Shown here: piece by piece, positions 6,801 through 15,500 of the stretch
How positions within the stretch are numbered: the stretch's first letter is position 1
How the letters are laid out: every line of letters begins with the position of its first letter
NCBI GenBank assembly: GCA_964568075.1
Contig: CAZMOM010000043.1
Span: forward strand, 1-21,327
Direction: 5' to 3'
Length of the DNA: 21,327 bases
Source of the DNA: MnTg04 sp964568075
GTDB lineage: Bacteria > Pseudomonadota > Gammaproteobacteria > Steroidobacterales > MnTg04
Notes under the pieces: generated by a model
Seen by the model: the letters and a program-made list of their open reading frames with translations, nothing else
What the model was told of the DNA's origin: nothing
The model's database searches: none
Position numbers and translations under genes: made by a program

Positions 6801-7915
6801 ATAATCGAAATTGGGTGTTTCCTGAAGTGCATCCACAGTGGACGATAGGGCTGGTTGCCATAACCCGCGGAAGGCCGTCAGGAAAGTCGGTACACCTGTC
6901 AGGCCCTTATCGATCACTAACTGAATTCCAAGCGGCAGTCGGCGAAAATCCGGCATCGTTTTCAGCCGAGGCCGTTATGTCATGGAATGATACTGCGTCA
7001 CTGCCTTTGTTACCGACTGCGGAGTCATTGCCGGTGTTCGCCCAGCTTCGCAAGGCGCCGCGATTGGATATGAATGATTCTGAGGAATGGCGAGCCAGGC
7101 CTGACCGTGAGTTGGATGCAACGAATCAGAAAAATCTAATGGATCTTGAATCCGAGAATTGTCCCGAAGGATTCTGGCCGGTTTTCAAGGGTGAGAGTTT
7201 TGATATTTGGAGTCCCGATACAGGAATCTACTACGCATGGGCAGATCCCGCTGTGGTCACGCCTTGGCTGATGCAAAAGAGATCAAATAGTGCTCGAAGG
7301 AGGCGCGACAGCGCACATTCGGAATTCTCGGCCGAGTTCATTCAAAAAGAAGACACGTTATCCTGCTATTTGGCACGGATAGCATTTCGAGATGTTTCCA
7401 GAGCCACAGATAGACGAACGGTTCGTGCCGCACTCGTTCCTTCGAACGTATTTATCACAAACAAAGGACCATACTTTCTTTGGCCAAGGGGATCTGAAAG
7501 AGATCAAGCATTTTTGTTAGGCGTACTTTGTAGTGTGCCATTGGACTGGTATGCAAGAAGATTTGTCGAGGTAAATTTAAATTACTTCATCCTAAATCCT
7601 TTTCCAGTTCCCCGCCCACTGACAACGGATAAGCGATGGGCTCGTGTGGTGTCACTCGCAGGTCGGCTTGCATGCCCCGACGATCGGTTTTCGCAGTGGG
7701 CCGAGTCTGTCGGTGTCGAATGTGGTCCGATCAATTCAGACGAGAAGAATGACATGATTTATGAATTGGATGCGGTAGTTGCTCATCTATACGGTCTGTC
7801 GGCTGACCAGTTGACCCATATTTTCGGAACGTTTCATGAAGGATGGGATTACGAGGCGAGATTGGCAGCTGTTCTGAAGCATTTTGACGCATGGACGGGC
7901 AGAGGAGTCAATTGA
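3884..7915 (+). CDS. Large Eco57I/PglX/DrmMI-like adenine-specific DNA methyltransferase
   Basis: This 1343-aa protein probably methylates adenine (N6) in a specific DNA sequence and marks host DNA as self. The SAM-binding motif I is DIAMGSGHF (about residues 591-599) and the catalytic motif IV is NPPW (843-846), the N6-adenine class. Ahead of these are family landmarks: YDGGLF, FGTIYEGLLE and SGSYYTK, the usual lead-in of Eco57I-type enzymes. The C-terminal region (about 1165-1240, FRDVSRATDRRTVRAALVP to LNYFILNPFPVP) matches the target-recognition part. The N-terminal about 230 residues are unassigned, and no PD-(D/E)XK nuclease signature is evident. It is longer than typical type IIG enzymes (about 1000 aa) and closer to PglX or DrmMI. 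No ribosome binding site precedes ATG 3884. Its TGA overlaps the next start (TGATG). Confidence 0.88.
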   Translation: MPNPEEFLSDEDPRPLTLQGTSGISAHSLFVGPGRQGLEVALVTTTVKPTDGTLQSVWEARRSHRATPVLLVALYGERAAICGPSGQRPPVHSDLSPGHVERLCREALRFPDRHSALNFLAQALPSLGTALPGIRNEGLLALHELENGAPRRSDWQSACDKARRTVGQHGTELLTSFGFSIEPLDNLTQLLRAEDQRTALAVLLDRTETAEASTPRFNSLSPISYAISKATAENLPWVILVQSDRIRLYSTKIGVGVGRRGRTETYIESQPSLLSDEHMGLLWLLFSADALKPAGSIGELLESSERFAGDLAERLRDRIYEEVVPRIATGIVSARNISNFTANELHLTYQMALTVLFRLLFIAYAEDRDLLPYRFNQAYRRRSLKQKALELAEAAANDTPIAKGESHWSEVAQLWQAVAVGNPEWGIPAYDGGLFSSEPTTSEVGAELSGMRLPNSIFEPALRGLLLIETAEGALGPVDFRSLGVREFGTIYEGLLEAELSVADSDLALDKKGAYVPAKNELAVVVNKGKVYLHNRSGVRKSSGSYYTKSFAVEHLLERTLDPAIRDHFSRLDDLENVAAAEQFFDFRVADIAMGSGHFLIAAIDRIEHAMAAYLSHRPLPIILKELSLLRAAAEDHLGELAQQNPIEDAQLLRRMIARRCIYGVDLNDLAVQLARLSVWIHTFVPGLPLSLLDHNFACGNSLVGVASVDEIRTKFEEFGGGLFPIDAESLLGHASKPLKRLATIADASLKDVSAAREAVAAAAEAIAPTKALCDIITAMPISNGAIQFQFDRWEEERETIVASAVHQTAVQMLSDLDALHFPVAFPEVFLRDNSGFDVIIGNPPWQEVTLEEHAFWARHFPGLRSLTQRERKRLQEELKQSRPDLQLQYEMELNEAERLRKVLVSGAYPGMGTGDPDLYKAFCWRFWNLTRNDQGRIGVVLPRSALAAKGSTEFRQTMITRSSNVDLTMLLNNRNWVFPEVHPQWTIGLVAITRGRPSGKSVHLSGPYRSLTEFQAAVGENPASFSAEAVMSWNDTASLPLLPTAESLPVFAQLRKAPRLDMNDSEEWRARPDRELDATNQKNLMDLESENCPEGFWPVFKGESFDIWSPDTGIYYAWADPAVVTPWLMQKRSNSARRRRDSAHSEFSAEFIQKEDTLSCYLARIAFRDVSRATDRRTVRAALVPSNVFITNKGPYFLWPRGSERDQAFLLGVLCSVPLDWYARRFVEVNLNYFILNPFPVPRPLTTDKRWARVVSLAGRLACPDDRFSQWAESVGVECGPINSDEKNDMIYELDAVVAHLYGLSADQLTHIFGTFHEGWDYEARLAAVLKHFDAWTGRGVN

Positions 7916-7917
7916 TG
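7901..7917 (+). promoter_or_regulatory. Ribosome binding site and TGATG coupling between methyltransferase and helicase genes
   Basis: AGAGGAG (7901-7907) is 7 bases ahead of ATG 7915, whose A is the last base of the TGA stop of the upstream gene. This decides for ATG 7915 over ATG 7891, and implies coupled translation with matched amounts of the two proteins. Confidence 0.8.
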
Positions 7918-10900
7918 CCTGGTACCCAGCTTATTGATAACCGGGATGGCAATACGCTTGCTAGCGCCATCACGACCATTCTTCGAGGCGATGGCGTAGG
8001 CGAAAGGCCTCTGCCAGAGGACCTAAGGTTTGCAACCGCCTTTTTCAGTCCAGCAGGATTCAATCGTATTGCAAGGCATTTGGAGCCAGTTAAACGATTG
8101 CGATTGATGTTGGGAGCGGAACCTCCAGCCGAGTCCCTTGTGGTGCAACGGGAGATTGGTGAATCAGTCGATCGGTTTCGCGTTCGCCAACTGGAGAAAG
8201 GCCTTACGCAACTTGAGAAGGGTTTGCGTGCGCAGCGAGATCAAATGCCATTTAGCAGGTCGTCAGAAGCTGCAACCAGGGCGCTTCTCGATGTCCTCGA
8301 TTCCGGGAAGCTTGAAGTTCGGCTTTTTAGAAATTCATTTATGCACGCCAAAGCCTACGTGTTTTCAGACGGTTCAGGCAATGAGTATGAACGAAGCGGT
8401 CTGATCGTGGGTTCTTCGAATCTCACCGGAGCCGGGATGGCTTCTAATCTTGAACTAAATCTTGGACGGTATGACGATCCGGTCGCAGCAGAGGCTGCAA
8501 GATGGTTTGACGAGCTGTGGGAAGACGCTGACGAATTCGACCTTGCGGAATTATATGAATTGCCGTTCGCTGAGTGGCAGCCATGGGATATTTTTCTAAG
8601 AGTACTGTGGCAATTGTACGGAGATGAGGTCGACGATGACAGTAGACATGATCAAGACTTACCACTGACAAGTTTTCAGGTGCACGGAGTAGCAAGAGCG
8701 CTGAGATTAATTGACGAGTTGGGCGGTGTAATTGTTGCTGATGAAGTAGGGCTGGGGAAAACATTTATCGCAGGTGAAATCCTGCGGCGTTACAACCAAA
8801 GGCGCCAGCGGGCGTTGTTAATTTGTCCTGCCGCATTGCGCGACAATACCTGGAAACGATTTATCAACAAGTATCAGTTATTCATTGAATGCTTGTCGTT
8901 CGAGGAGCTGGCTAACGAACGCCAGCTTCGGGACGCGCAACGACCCAACGCTGACCAACAGAAGTTGCAACGAGACATTGGAGAGTATCAGTTAGTCATC
9001 GTAGACGAAGCCCATAACTACCGAAATCCAGATTCGACCCACAGAGCCGCTGTGTTGCGCTCATTGTTATTTGGCCAACGCAGGGATGTCCTGCTTTTGA
9101 CGGCAACTCCAGTCAATAATTCTCTATGGGATCTTTATCATCTCATAAGGTTTTTTATGCGTCAGGATGCGCGGTTGGCAGACCGTGGGATTTTGTCCAT
9201 TCGGGAGCGATTTGAGCACGCGATGAGAATTGATCCGGCGAATTTAAGCCCAGATATACTTTACCCCATCGTTGACGCAACTACGGTCAAGCGGACGCGC
9301 CAATTCGTCAAGAAGCATTATCAAGGCGATACCATCCCGGGACCCGATGGCCGCCATGTCCCGATTATCTTTCCGAAACCGAAAGCAATCACAGTCCGCT
9401 ACAACGTTGAGGATGCGCTACCCGGGTTTTTCGACCGATTGGAAGACGCATTGGACGCGGACGGGGGTGCCCAGCCATTATTGTTCGCGCGCTACAATCT
9501 TGAGGAATACAGGCGCGGCGCTGCTCCAGAGGACGAAGAACACCAGGAAGACCTTGCTCGTGCACAGGCAACGGCCGGGCTATTGCGTTCAGCTTTACTC
9601 AAGCGATTCGAATCTTCTGCTTTTGCGTTTCGAAAAACCACGGAAAAAATGTTGGCCCAACACGATGCATTCCTTGATGCGTTGGAAGAAGGACGTGTCT
9701 TGACGACTGCTTTTATGAAGGAGATGGCGGACGATGAGGAAAGTTCACTTGAGGAACTTCTTTCTACCAGTGATTCGACGTTAAGTGCCAACTCTTTTGA
9801 TGTAACCAGGTTGCGGCAAGACATCGAACATGATCGGGATGTCCTTGCAGGACTCGTTGTAGCGGCAGCTGAAGTCTCGATTGCGAGCAGTCCAAAACTC
9901 AAGGCATTGAAAAAAGAGCTCAAAAGTATTCTTGAGCAGGCCGAAAGAGAGGCGACGGACCTTATTGATGAAACTCAGCGCAGGAAAGTCCTGATATTTT
10001 CTTTTTACGCTGACACAGTTGAGTGGATATTGAAGTATTTGGCCGTAGAGTTCGAACGGTCTGGAGAGCTCGCCAAGTATCGGGGAAGGATGGCTGTCGC
10101 AAGCGGTTCTGGCGATTTTGAGTTGAATATGACACGCCAGGAAGCAGTCTATGGTTTTGCTCCAATATCGTCAGAAGCACCGCCAGGAAGCGACGATGAC
10201 CTTTACGATATTTTGGTTACGACTGATGTCCTCGCCGAGGGCGTAAATCTTCAGCAGTGCCGAAACATTATCAATTTTGATTTGCCATGGAACCCAATGA
10301 GGCTTGTGCAGCGCCACGGTCGGGTTGACCGTATTGGCAGTCCTCATAATCGTATTTTTCTCAGGACCATTTTTCCCGCAGACAGGCTGGACAACATGCT
10401 TCGATTAGAGGCCCGGATCATGCAGAAATTGGCGATGGCAGCCGCTAGCGTCGGCGTTATGCGGCCTATAGAGCATGCGCCATCTGGAGATCAGGTTTTC
10501 TCCGAAACCAAAGAGGAAATCGAAAGGCTTCTGCGCGAAGACGCATCCATATTTGAGCGTGGGGGTACCCTAGCTGCATCACAGACGGGTGAGGAATATC
10601 GCCAAACGCTACGAAAAGCACTGAGAGATAACAGGGATAGAATTGTAGATCTTCCATGGAAATCTGGATCCGGATTGACCAAGGGGTCGGAGCGAGGAGT
10701 GTTTTTCTGCGCTGAAGTTGGTGAGCGAACGTACCTTAGATTTGTAAGGGCAGACAATGATTGGGGAATCACTACGGACGACTATTCGATTGTGACGGAA
10801 GCCGGGACATGCCTGCGTCTTATTGAGTGCGAGGTTGACGGTGTTCGGACGGTGCCGGATGAGTTAGGCGAATCCGTTTACGACTTTTGGGACGTTGCAA

Positions 10901-11283
10901 AGAAAAATATTTGGGATAGCTGGATGCTTGAAACGGATCCGGCCAATCTTCAGCCTAAAGTAAGACCCTTGAATCAGCGGGTCGCCGAGTTCATTCGCGC
11001 TAATCCACCGATCGATCAGGATGCAGAAAGGACGAGCCAAGCCCTCGACATACTGGAGTCTCCGTGGCCGCGCAGGGATGAAAACCTGTTGCGCACATGG
11101 TTTGAATTGGAGGAACTAGTAGGGGCCGAAAAATGCGCAGACATGATCGAGAAAATTCTTTCTACGGGGATTGAGCCTTATCTGCAGGCACCACTGCTGC
11201 CGCCGATCCAAATGGGAGACATAAAACTAGTCTGTTGGATTGCGCTCATACCGATGCAAGAGGAAGGACAGGCCATAGTCTGA
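7915..11283 (+). CDS. PLD (HKD) nuclease domain fused to an SNF2-type helicase
   Basis: This 1122-aa protein joins a nuclease-type head to a DNA translocase. Residues about 30-200 form a phospholipase-D-like domain with one HKD motif (HAKAYVF, His144, then GSSNLTGAG). One motif per chain suggests an active dimer. The SF2 helicase core follows: motif I ADEVGLGKTF (about 275-284), motif II DEAH (364-367), motif III LLTATPVNN (about 396-404), the second lobe from about 690 (VLIFSFYADT), TTDVLAEGVNLQ, and motif VI QRHGRVDRIG (799-808). All key residues look intact. The C-terminal about 250 residues are unassigned. In class 1 DISARM the SNF2 helicase DrmD and PLD protein DrmC are separate; here they appear as one chain. 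It is coupled to the methyltransferase gene and probably acts as the restriction/translocation arm. Confidence 0.9.
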   Translation: MPGTQLIDNRDGNTLASAITTILRGDGVGERPLPEDLRFATAFFSPAGFNRIARHLEPVKRLRLMLGAEPPAESLVVQREIGESVDRFRVRQLEKGLTQLEKGLRAQRDQMPFSRSSEAATRALLDVLDSGKLEVRLFRNSFMHAKAYVFSDGSGNEYERSGLIVGSSNLTGAGMASNLELNLGRYDDPVAAEAARWFDELWEDADEFDLAELYELPFAEWQPWDIFLRVLWQLYGDEVDDDSRHDQDLPLTSFQVHGVARALRLIDELGGVIVADEVGLGKTFIAGEILRRYNQRRQRALLICPAALRDNTWKRFINKYQLFIECLSFEELANERQLRDAQRPNADQQKLQRDIGEYQLVIVDEAHNYRNPDSTHRAAVLRSLLFGQRRDVLLLTATPVNNSLWDLYHLIRFFMRQDARLADRGILSIRERFEHAMRIDPANLSPDILYPIVDATTVKRTRQFVKKHYQGDTIPGPDGRHVPIIFPKPKAITVRYNVEDALPGFFDRLEDALDADGGAQPLLFARYNLEEYRRGAAPEDEEHQEDLARAQATAGLLRSALLKRFESSAFAFRKTTEKMLAQHDAFLDALEEGRVLTTAFMKEMADDEESSLEELLSTSDSTLSANSFDVTRLRQDIEHDRDVLAGLVVAAAEVSIASSPKLKALKKELKSILEQAEREATDLIDETQRRKVLIFSFYADTVEWILKYLAVEFERSGELAKYRGRMAVASGSGDFELNMTRQEAVYGFAPISSEAPPGSDDDLYDILVTTDVLAEGVNLQQCRNIINFDLPWNPMRLVQRHGRVDRIGSPHNRIFLRTIFPADRLDNMLRLEARIMQKLAMAAASVGVMRPIEHAPSGDQVFSETKEEIERLLREDASIFERGGTLAASQTGEEYRQTLRKALRDNRDRIVDLPWKSGSGLTKGSERGVFFCAEVGERTYLRFVRADNDWGITTDDYSIVTEAGTCLRLIECEVDGVRTVPDELGESVYDFWDVAKKNIWDSWMLETDPANLQPKVRPLNQRVAEFIRANPPIDQDAERTSQALDILESPWPRRDENLLRTWFELEELVGAEKCADMIEKILSTGIEPYLQAPLLPPIQMGDIKLVCWIALIPMQEEGQAIV

Positions 11284-11811
11284 GGTTCAGGCCCCGCAAT
11301 AGCCGCGTCGATCGAAAATACTTCGGAGGATGTAAATTCGCTTTAAATTCCGCAAGTTACTTTGGGTCGATTTTCCAATAATTGTGAGGTTGCAATAGAC
11401 TAGTTGTCATTTGGATCGAACGGGGCGGTCGTGCAAATTGGCGCAACCCCAACGGGGCTTCGGTGTTAACACAACTAAGAGCGTTTCCCCGTCCGTGTTC
11501 TTTGTCGAGCCCAATCAACGACATTTGAACAACTTTATTACACTTGCGTCCCGAGGTTCACAACTGTTCTTCGACTATGCCATTGGCGCTGATCAGCAGT
11601 GATATGACAAGACAATCAAGCGCTATAAGGCCAGTACGCTAGTCGACCCTTACGCGCCCGAATACAACCGATTCAACGATAGACGTTTGTTATGCCAAGA
11701 AAGCGCACATCAATGGTTTATAATTGCGAAAAAAGGGAAAAAAGCGAATTTACCCAATAGTTTTATTAGGAAGAGAAAGACGGACGTAAGAGTTGCTGGA
11801 GGCCGTCAACA
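11284..11811 (+). other. Gap between the helicase gene and the 158-aa gene
   Basis: No intact gene is seen in these 528 bp. One frame stays largely open (see the pseudogene entry). A perfect TATAAT lies at 11719-11724, about 90 bp ahead of the next start, but without a convincing -35 box, so a separate promoter for the downstream genes is possible but not shown. No hairpin terminator was found, so read-through from the helicase gene is likely. Confidence 0.4.
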
Positions 11812-11815
11812 ATGA
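11336..11815 (+). pseudogene. Possible decayed gene with two in-frame stops
   Basis: One frame is open from just after GGAGG (11325-11329) to a TGA (11813-11815) overlapping the ATG of the next gene, apart from a TAG at 11396 and a TGA at 11600. About seven stops would be expected by chance over 160 codons; three, including the terminal one, are seen. The central part reads SVSPSVFFVEPNQRHLNNF and ASRGSQLFFDYAIGADQQ, and after the TGA YKASTLVDPYAPEYNRFN. The ATGA junction with the following gene is typical of real gene pairs. I recognise no family. It could also be chance openness in non-coding DNA. Confidence 0.3.
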
Positions 11816-12288
11816 ACAAGCGGAACTATGAGCCCGCGATGAAGCTGTTGGGGACAACAAAGCCTATGATCCTGACGGAGAAGGATCGTCAAATGTTGAA
11901 AAATCAGCTCAAATACTGGAAAGACATGGGTCTATTGCCAAGGCAGATAAAGCAGGGCATCGAACCTCCATTTAGCTACGATCAGCCGATGAACCAGTTG
12001 GCGCATAAAGCGATCAGGGAGATGGGGGTGCCGTTGGAGCCAGACCCTATGCCGGTATTGCAATTAATAAATCTGGGGTTAAGAGATCCCGACGTTGGAA
12101 GGGTAAGTCACAAAGAAGATCTGCAAGAATTGGTAGACGAGCTGGAGCTGATGGGTGCGGATGAAGCTTTGGAATGGATAGAAGCGGCCTCAGTCCCGAA
12201 AAACTTCAATCAGATGAACTGGAAGGCTTTGGCGGGAAGCCTGATAAACTGGGTAGAGGATCTAAGGAACGAGCTGGAAAACGGCTAG
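11812..12288 (+). CDS. Unknown 158-aa protein in the methyltransferase-helicase-ATPase cluster
   Basis: I do not recognise the family. The start ATG 11812 has GGAGG (11798-11802) at 9 bases. The protein is soluble and mostly helical: a basic N-terminal part (KDRQMLKNQLKYWKDMGLLPRQIK) is followed by an acidic C-terminal half (DLQELVDELELMGADEALEWIEAA and a closing NWVEDLRNELENG). No enzyme motif, zinc site, membrane helix or signal peptide is visible. It sits between the helicase and the GHKL ATPase on the same strand, which suggests a small accessory or adaptor subunit of the same system. An unrelated insertion cannot be excluded because it has gaps on both sides. Confidence 0.7.
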   Translation: MNKRNYEPAMKLLGTTKPMILTEKDRQMLKNQLKYWKDMGLLPRQIKQGIEPPFSYDQPMNQLAHKAIREMGVPLEPDPMPVLQLINLGLRDPDVGRVSHKEDLQELVDELELMGADEALEWIEAASVPKNFNQMNWKALAGSLINWVEDLRNELENG

Positions 12289-12510
12289 GCTGGCCTAGAA
12301 TTAGTCAGAGCGGGTCGAGCCTAACTGGCTGAAACCGGCAAACAATGGACATTGCGATTCGCGACTCCACGTTCGCCGTATATTGGTGGAAACGGCTTTG
12401 GGATACTCTTCGTGCGATAAGGTATGTGTTGCGCAGTGTGCAGTGTATTCAGATAGCAGCGGACATGCTTTCTCGTCCAGGTTCGAGAAACAAAATGAGA
12501 ATCTTGTGTA

Positions 12511-15500
12511 ATGAGCGATATTGGTGAACCCTCTGCTTCGGACGCTGCGACCGAGGACACAAACCAGGGAACGCCGGCACTGGAGATGCTGTGGCGGGCG
12601 CAGATCGAGTCCGTACTTGCCCAGTACCTAGCTGGAACAACAGACTACAAAGAAGTTGCAAGCGCGGCGTCGCATATTGGCGCCGACTATCACGGCCGGT
12701 TCCTAATCGAATTGATACAAAATGCAGAGGACCAGTCGCACAGCGATTCTCATGAACTTGCTGACAGTTACGGTGCTCGCTTGATTGTTGTTCGCACCAG
12801 AACGCACCTTGCTGTATTAAATGAAGGCCACCCATTTGACAGCGAAGGTGTCAGGTCAGTAACGTCGCTTGCGCTGAGCAGCAAGGATCCCGAGCACAAT
12901 CTGGGCAACAAGGGCGTAGGCTTCAAGGCAGTTTTCGAAATCAGCGTTGCACCAGAGATCTACAGCGCGCCGGTTGACGCGGATTCTTTGTGGAATAAAT
13001 ACGCAACGCGTTTCCGTCTGGAGACGGAACCTTTCTCAGATCCGAAATTCCGGATGCAGATAGAAAATCTTGTCAGGGAGACGCTGGAGACTGAGCCGCT
13101 GCAAGAGGCACGGCTTAGGGAACTATCGGAAACCGACAATCCCGTTGAGTTGCTGTGCTCCGAACTCCGCCAAGTTGCACCGTTCAAGTTCCCCAAGCCA
13201 ATACCGGATGGTTTATTAAGCGAAAGGGTGGCCGCGCTTGGATTTAATAGGGATTCTCTGCAACATGTGTCTACTGCTATTATTTTGCCGCTGTTGGACA
13301 ACGACCAAGTACAGAATTCAGTTGAGAGAGCGATCGATGACTTGGTCGAAGGTGACTATCCGGGTTCCGTATTACTGTTCCTGAATGGCATTAATCGCCT
13401 GTGGATTGTCGACAGAGTACGGAGCGAAAATTTTTTGTTGCGCCGTCGTACTCTGGAAAATTTGGGCAGCCTTCCCCATGGCGCGATTTTCCAACGGGTC
13501 GAAACCCGCCTTTCATATCGCGGGCAGTCATCAAGCTCGCATCGAAGCACGGAGTGGTGGCACGCACGTCGGCGCATTGGCCACTTGGGCGACGACCTAG
13601 GTTTAGTAGATGCTGAGACTGAACGCATTCAACAAGCAGTCGCGGACCTCGAAATCGCCAATTGGCGCAAGGTCCGTTCGGCGCACGCGGCCGTCGCACT
13701 ACCTCGCCCGGATGCCGATTCTGAGAATCTAGCACCATTGGGTGCGGACGGGTTATTTTGTATCGGTTTACCCACTAGGGTTTCTACCGGACTGCCAGCC
13801 TGGGCGGACGGCCCGTTCCACGGCAAGATCTCGCGTACGGATATTGATTTCCGGTCGCAAGACTACAATCGGCTGATTCTTGAGGAGGCGGCCCATTTGT
13901 TCTGGGCAATCCTTGAACGGTTGAAGGAGTCTTCCGATGTCAACATTCGACGCGAAGTGACGCTCAACCTAGAACACTGTGAGGGAAACTTTTCAGATGC
14001 AATCAACGCCGACAAAACCCTGAAAGACAAGAAGATTGTACTTGGCGCTACGGGGAAACTTTTTCTTCGCCCAGTTGAGATTACAATTCCCCAAGACAAC
14101 GATATTGCCCTCTTCGAATTAATCTCTGGCGACGTGGGTAGTTTGGCCAAACATGGACTTGTTCTTCCCGACAGAGAATTGCTCATTTACTGTCGCGAGA
14201 TACTCGAATCGCTGGCAGGCGAAATCGATATAGAATTGGATGGATCAACCTACTTGAGGCGACGGGAAAACGGGGTGTCACTTCTTGAGGAGGTGGCGGA
14301 GGGCCACCGTACAGATGGCCCCAAGTTCTGGGAACCATTTTTTGACTGGATAATTGACCGATTCAATTTTCTGCTTATCCAAGATCAGGTAATTCTGCCG
14401 GTTGGCGAGACAAAGCTCGCCGCACCGAGCGACGGCGTCTTCTATAGGCCTTGGGTTGTTGCCGATGTCGAACAACCCGATATCCAGGATCAGGATGCAG
14501 ACCCGGAATTATCCGATGAGGTGATAGATGAGTCAGACATAGCCCTGATGGCTGGCCTAAATTTCTTCGACGAAAATTGTATCCAGGTTCGCGAACGCGG
14601 ATTACGAAAGTTTACGAAGCGTGCGGGGCGTCTCTCACCGAGGTTTGGGTCAGTGCTTGTGCGCAGCCCGCGCAAGGTTGACCTAATTAATAATGTGCTA
14701 CTTCCGCGTTTGGACGAGTGCATTGTTGAACAGGGAGGTTCCCAGAACGCGCTGTCGATATTGGCACGTATTGCGGACTGGATGGGCGCACTTGATCCTT
14801 CGGGCCAGGATCGAGTAGAAGTCAAGAATCTAAGGGTCCCCGCAGTTGAAGAGGACGGTGCCTGGTTATGGCAATCGGCGAACCGAGTATATTTTGGCAA
14901 TGGCTGGCTGGAACCAGAAACCGATCAACTACTCGCACGAGCCTACGGCCACAGAGTCGCTTCCAGATTGCCATCGTGGAAAGAATTTATCGCCCAAGGC
15001 GGCGAAGATATTGATCGAGACAACTGGATTGTCCGAATGCGCAACATCGGTGTGGCCAGTTGTCCCCGTATTCTTCGACCTGCACGGCCGGCAGGTCCCG
15101 AACCGGGTTACCTGCGCAGTGACTCGTACGCGAAACTGACGGTAAGGGCAGAGATTCTATGCCCGCTCGAATCCGCAAAGAATTACTGGTGGCATTGGCT
15201 TGATCATCTTTCGGATCGCCCGGCCGAAACTAAAACCGGTCAAATCTTTAGGGTCCGGACTCCGTCATGGATTGATGGTCTGGATGATGAGCAGGCGCGG
15301 CCAGCGGTCGTGAGATTGATACTGTTAAACCCACAGGTCTATGAGTTGGATCTGTCGGTGACAGTGTCAAGAAGGGATGGTACGGATTCCAGAAACTTCC
15401 TGTCACTTTGGATTTATACGCTCTTGCAAAAACAGTGGCCGATTATTCCGACGAATCTGGGAGATCGGCAGTCTGAGAATATTTGGCGCCTTGGTGATGA

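Noticed and set aside
11590..11640. TGA at 11600 as a selenocysteine codon
   Set aside because: No stem-loop of the bacterial SECIS type follows it, and a second stop (TAG 11396) occurs in the same frame.
12345..12527. 60-codon plus-strand frame overlapping the GHKL gene start
   Set aside because: No ribosome binding site, unusual composition (many W, R, C) and overlap with the ATPase start; likely chance.
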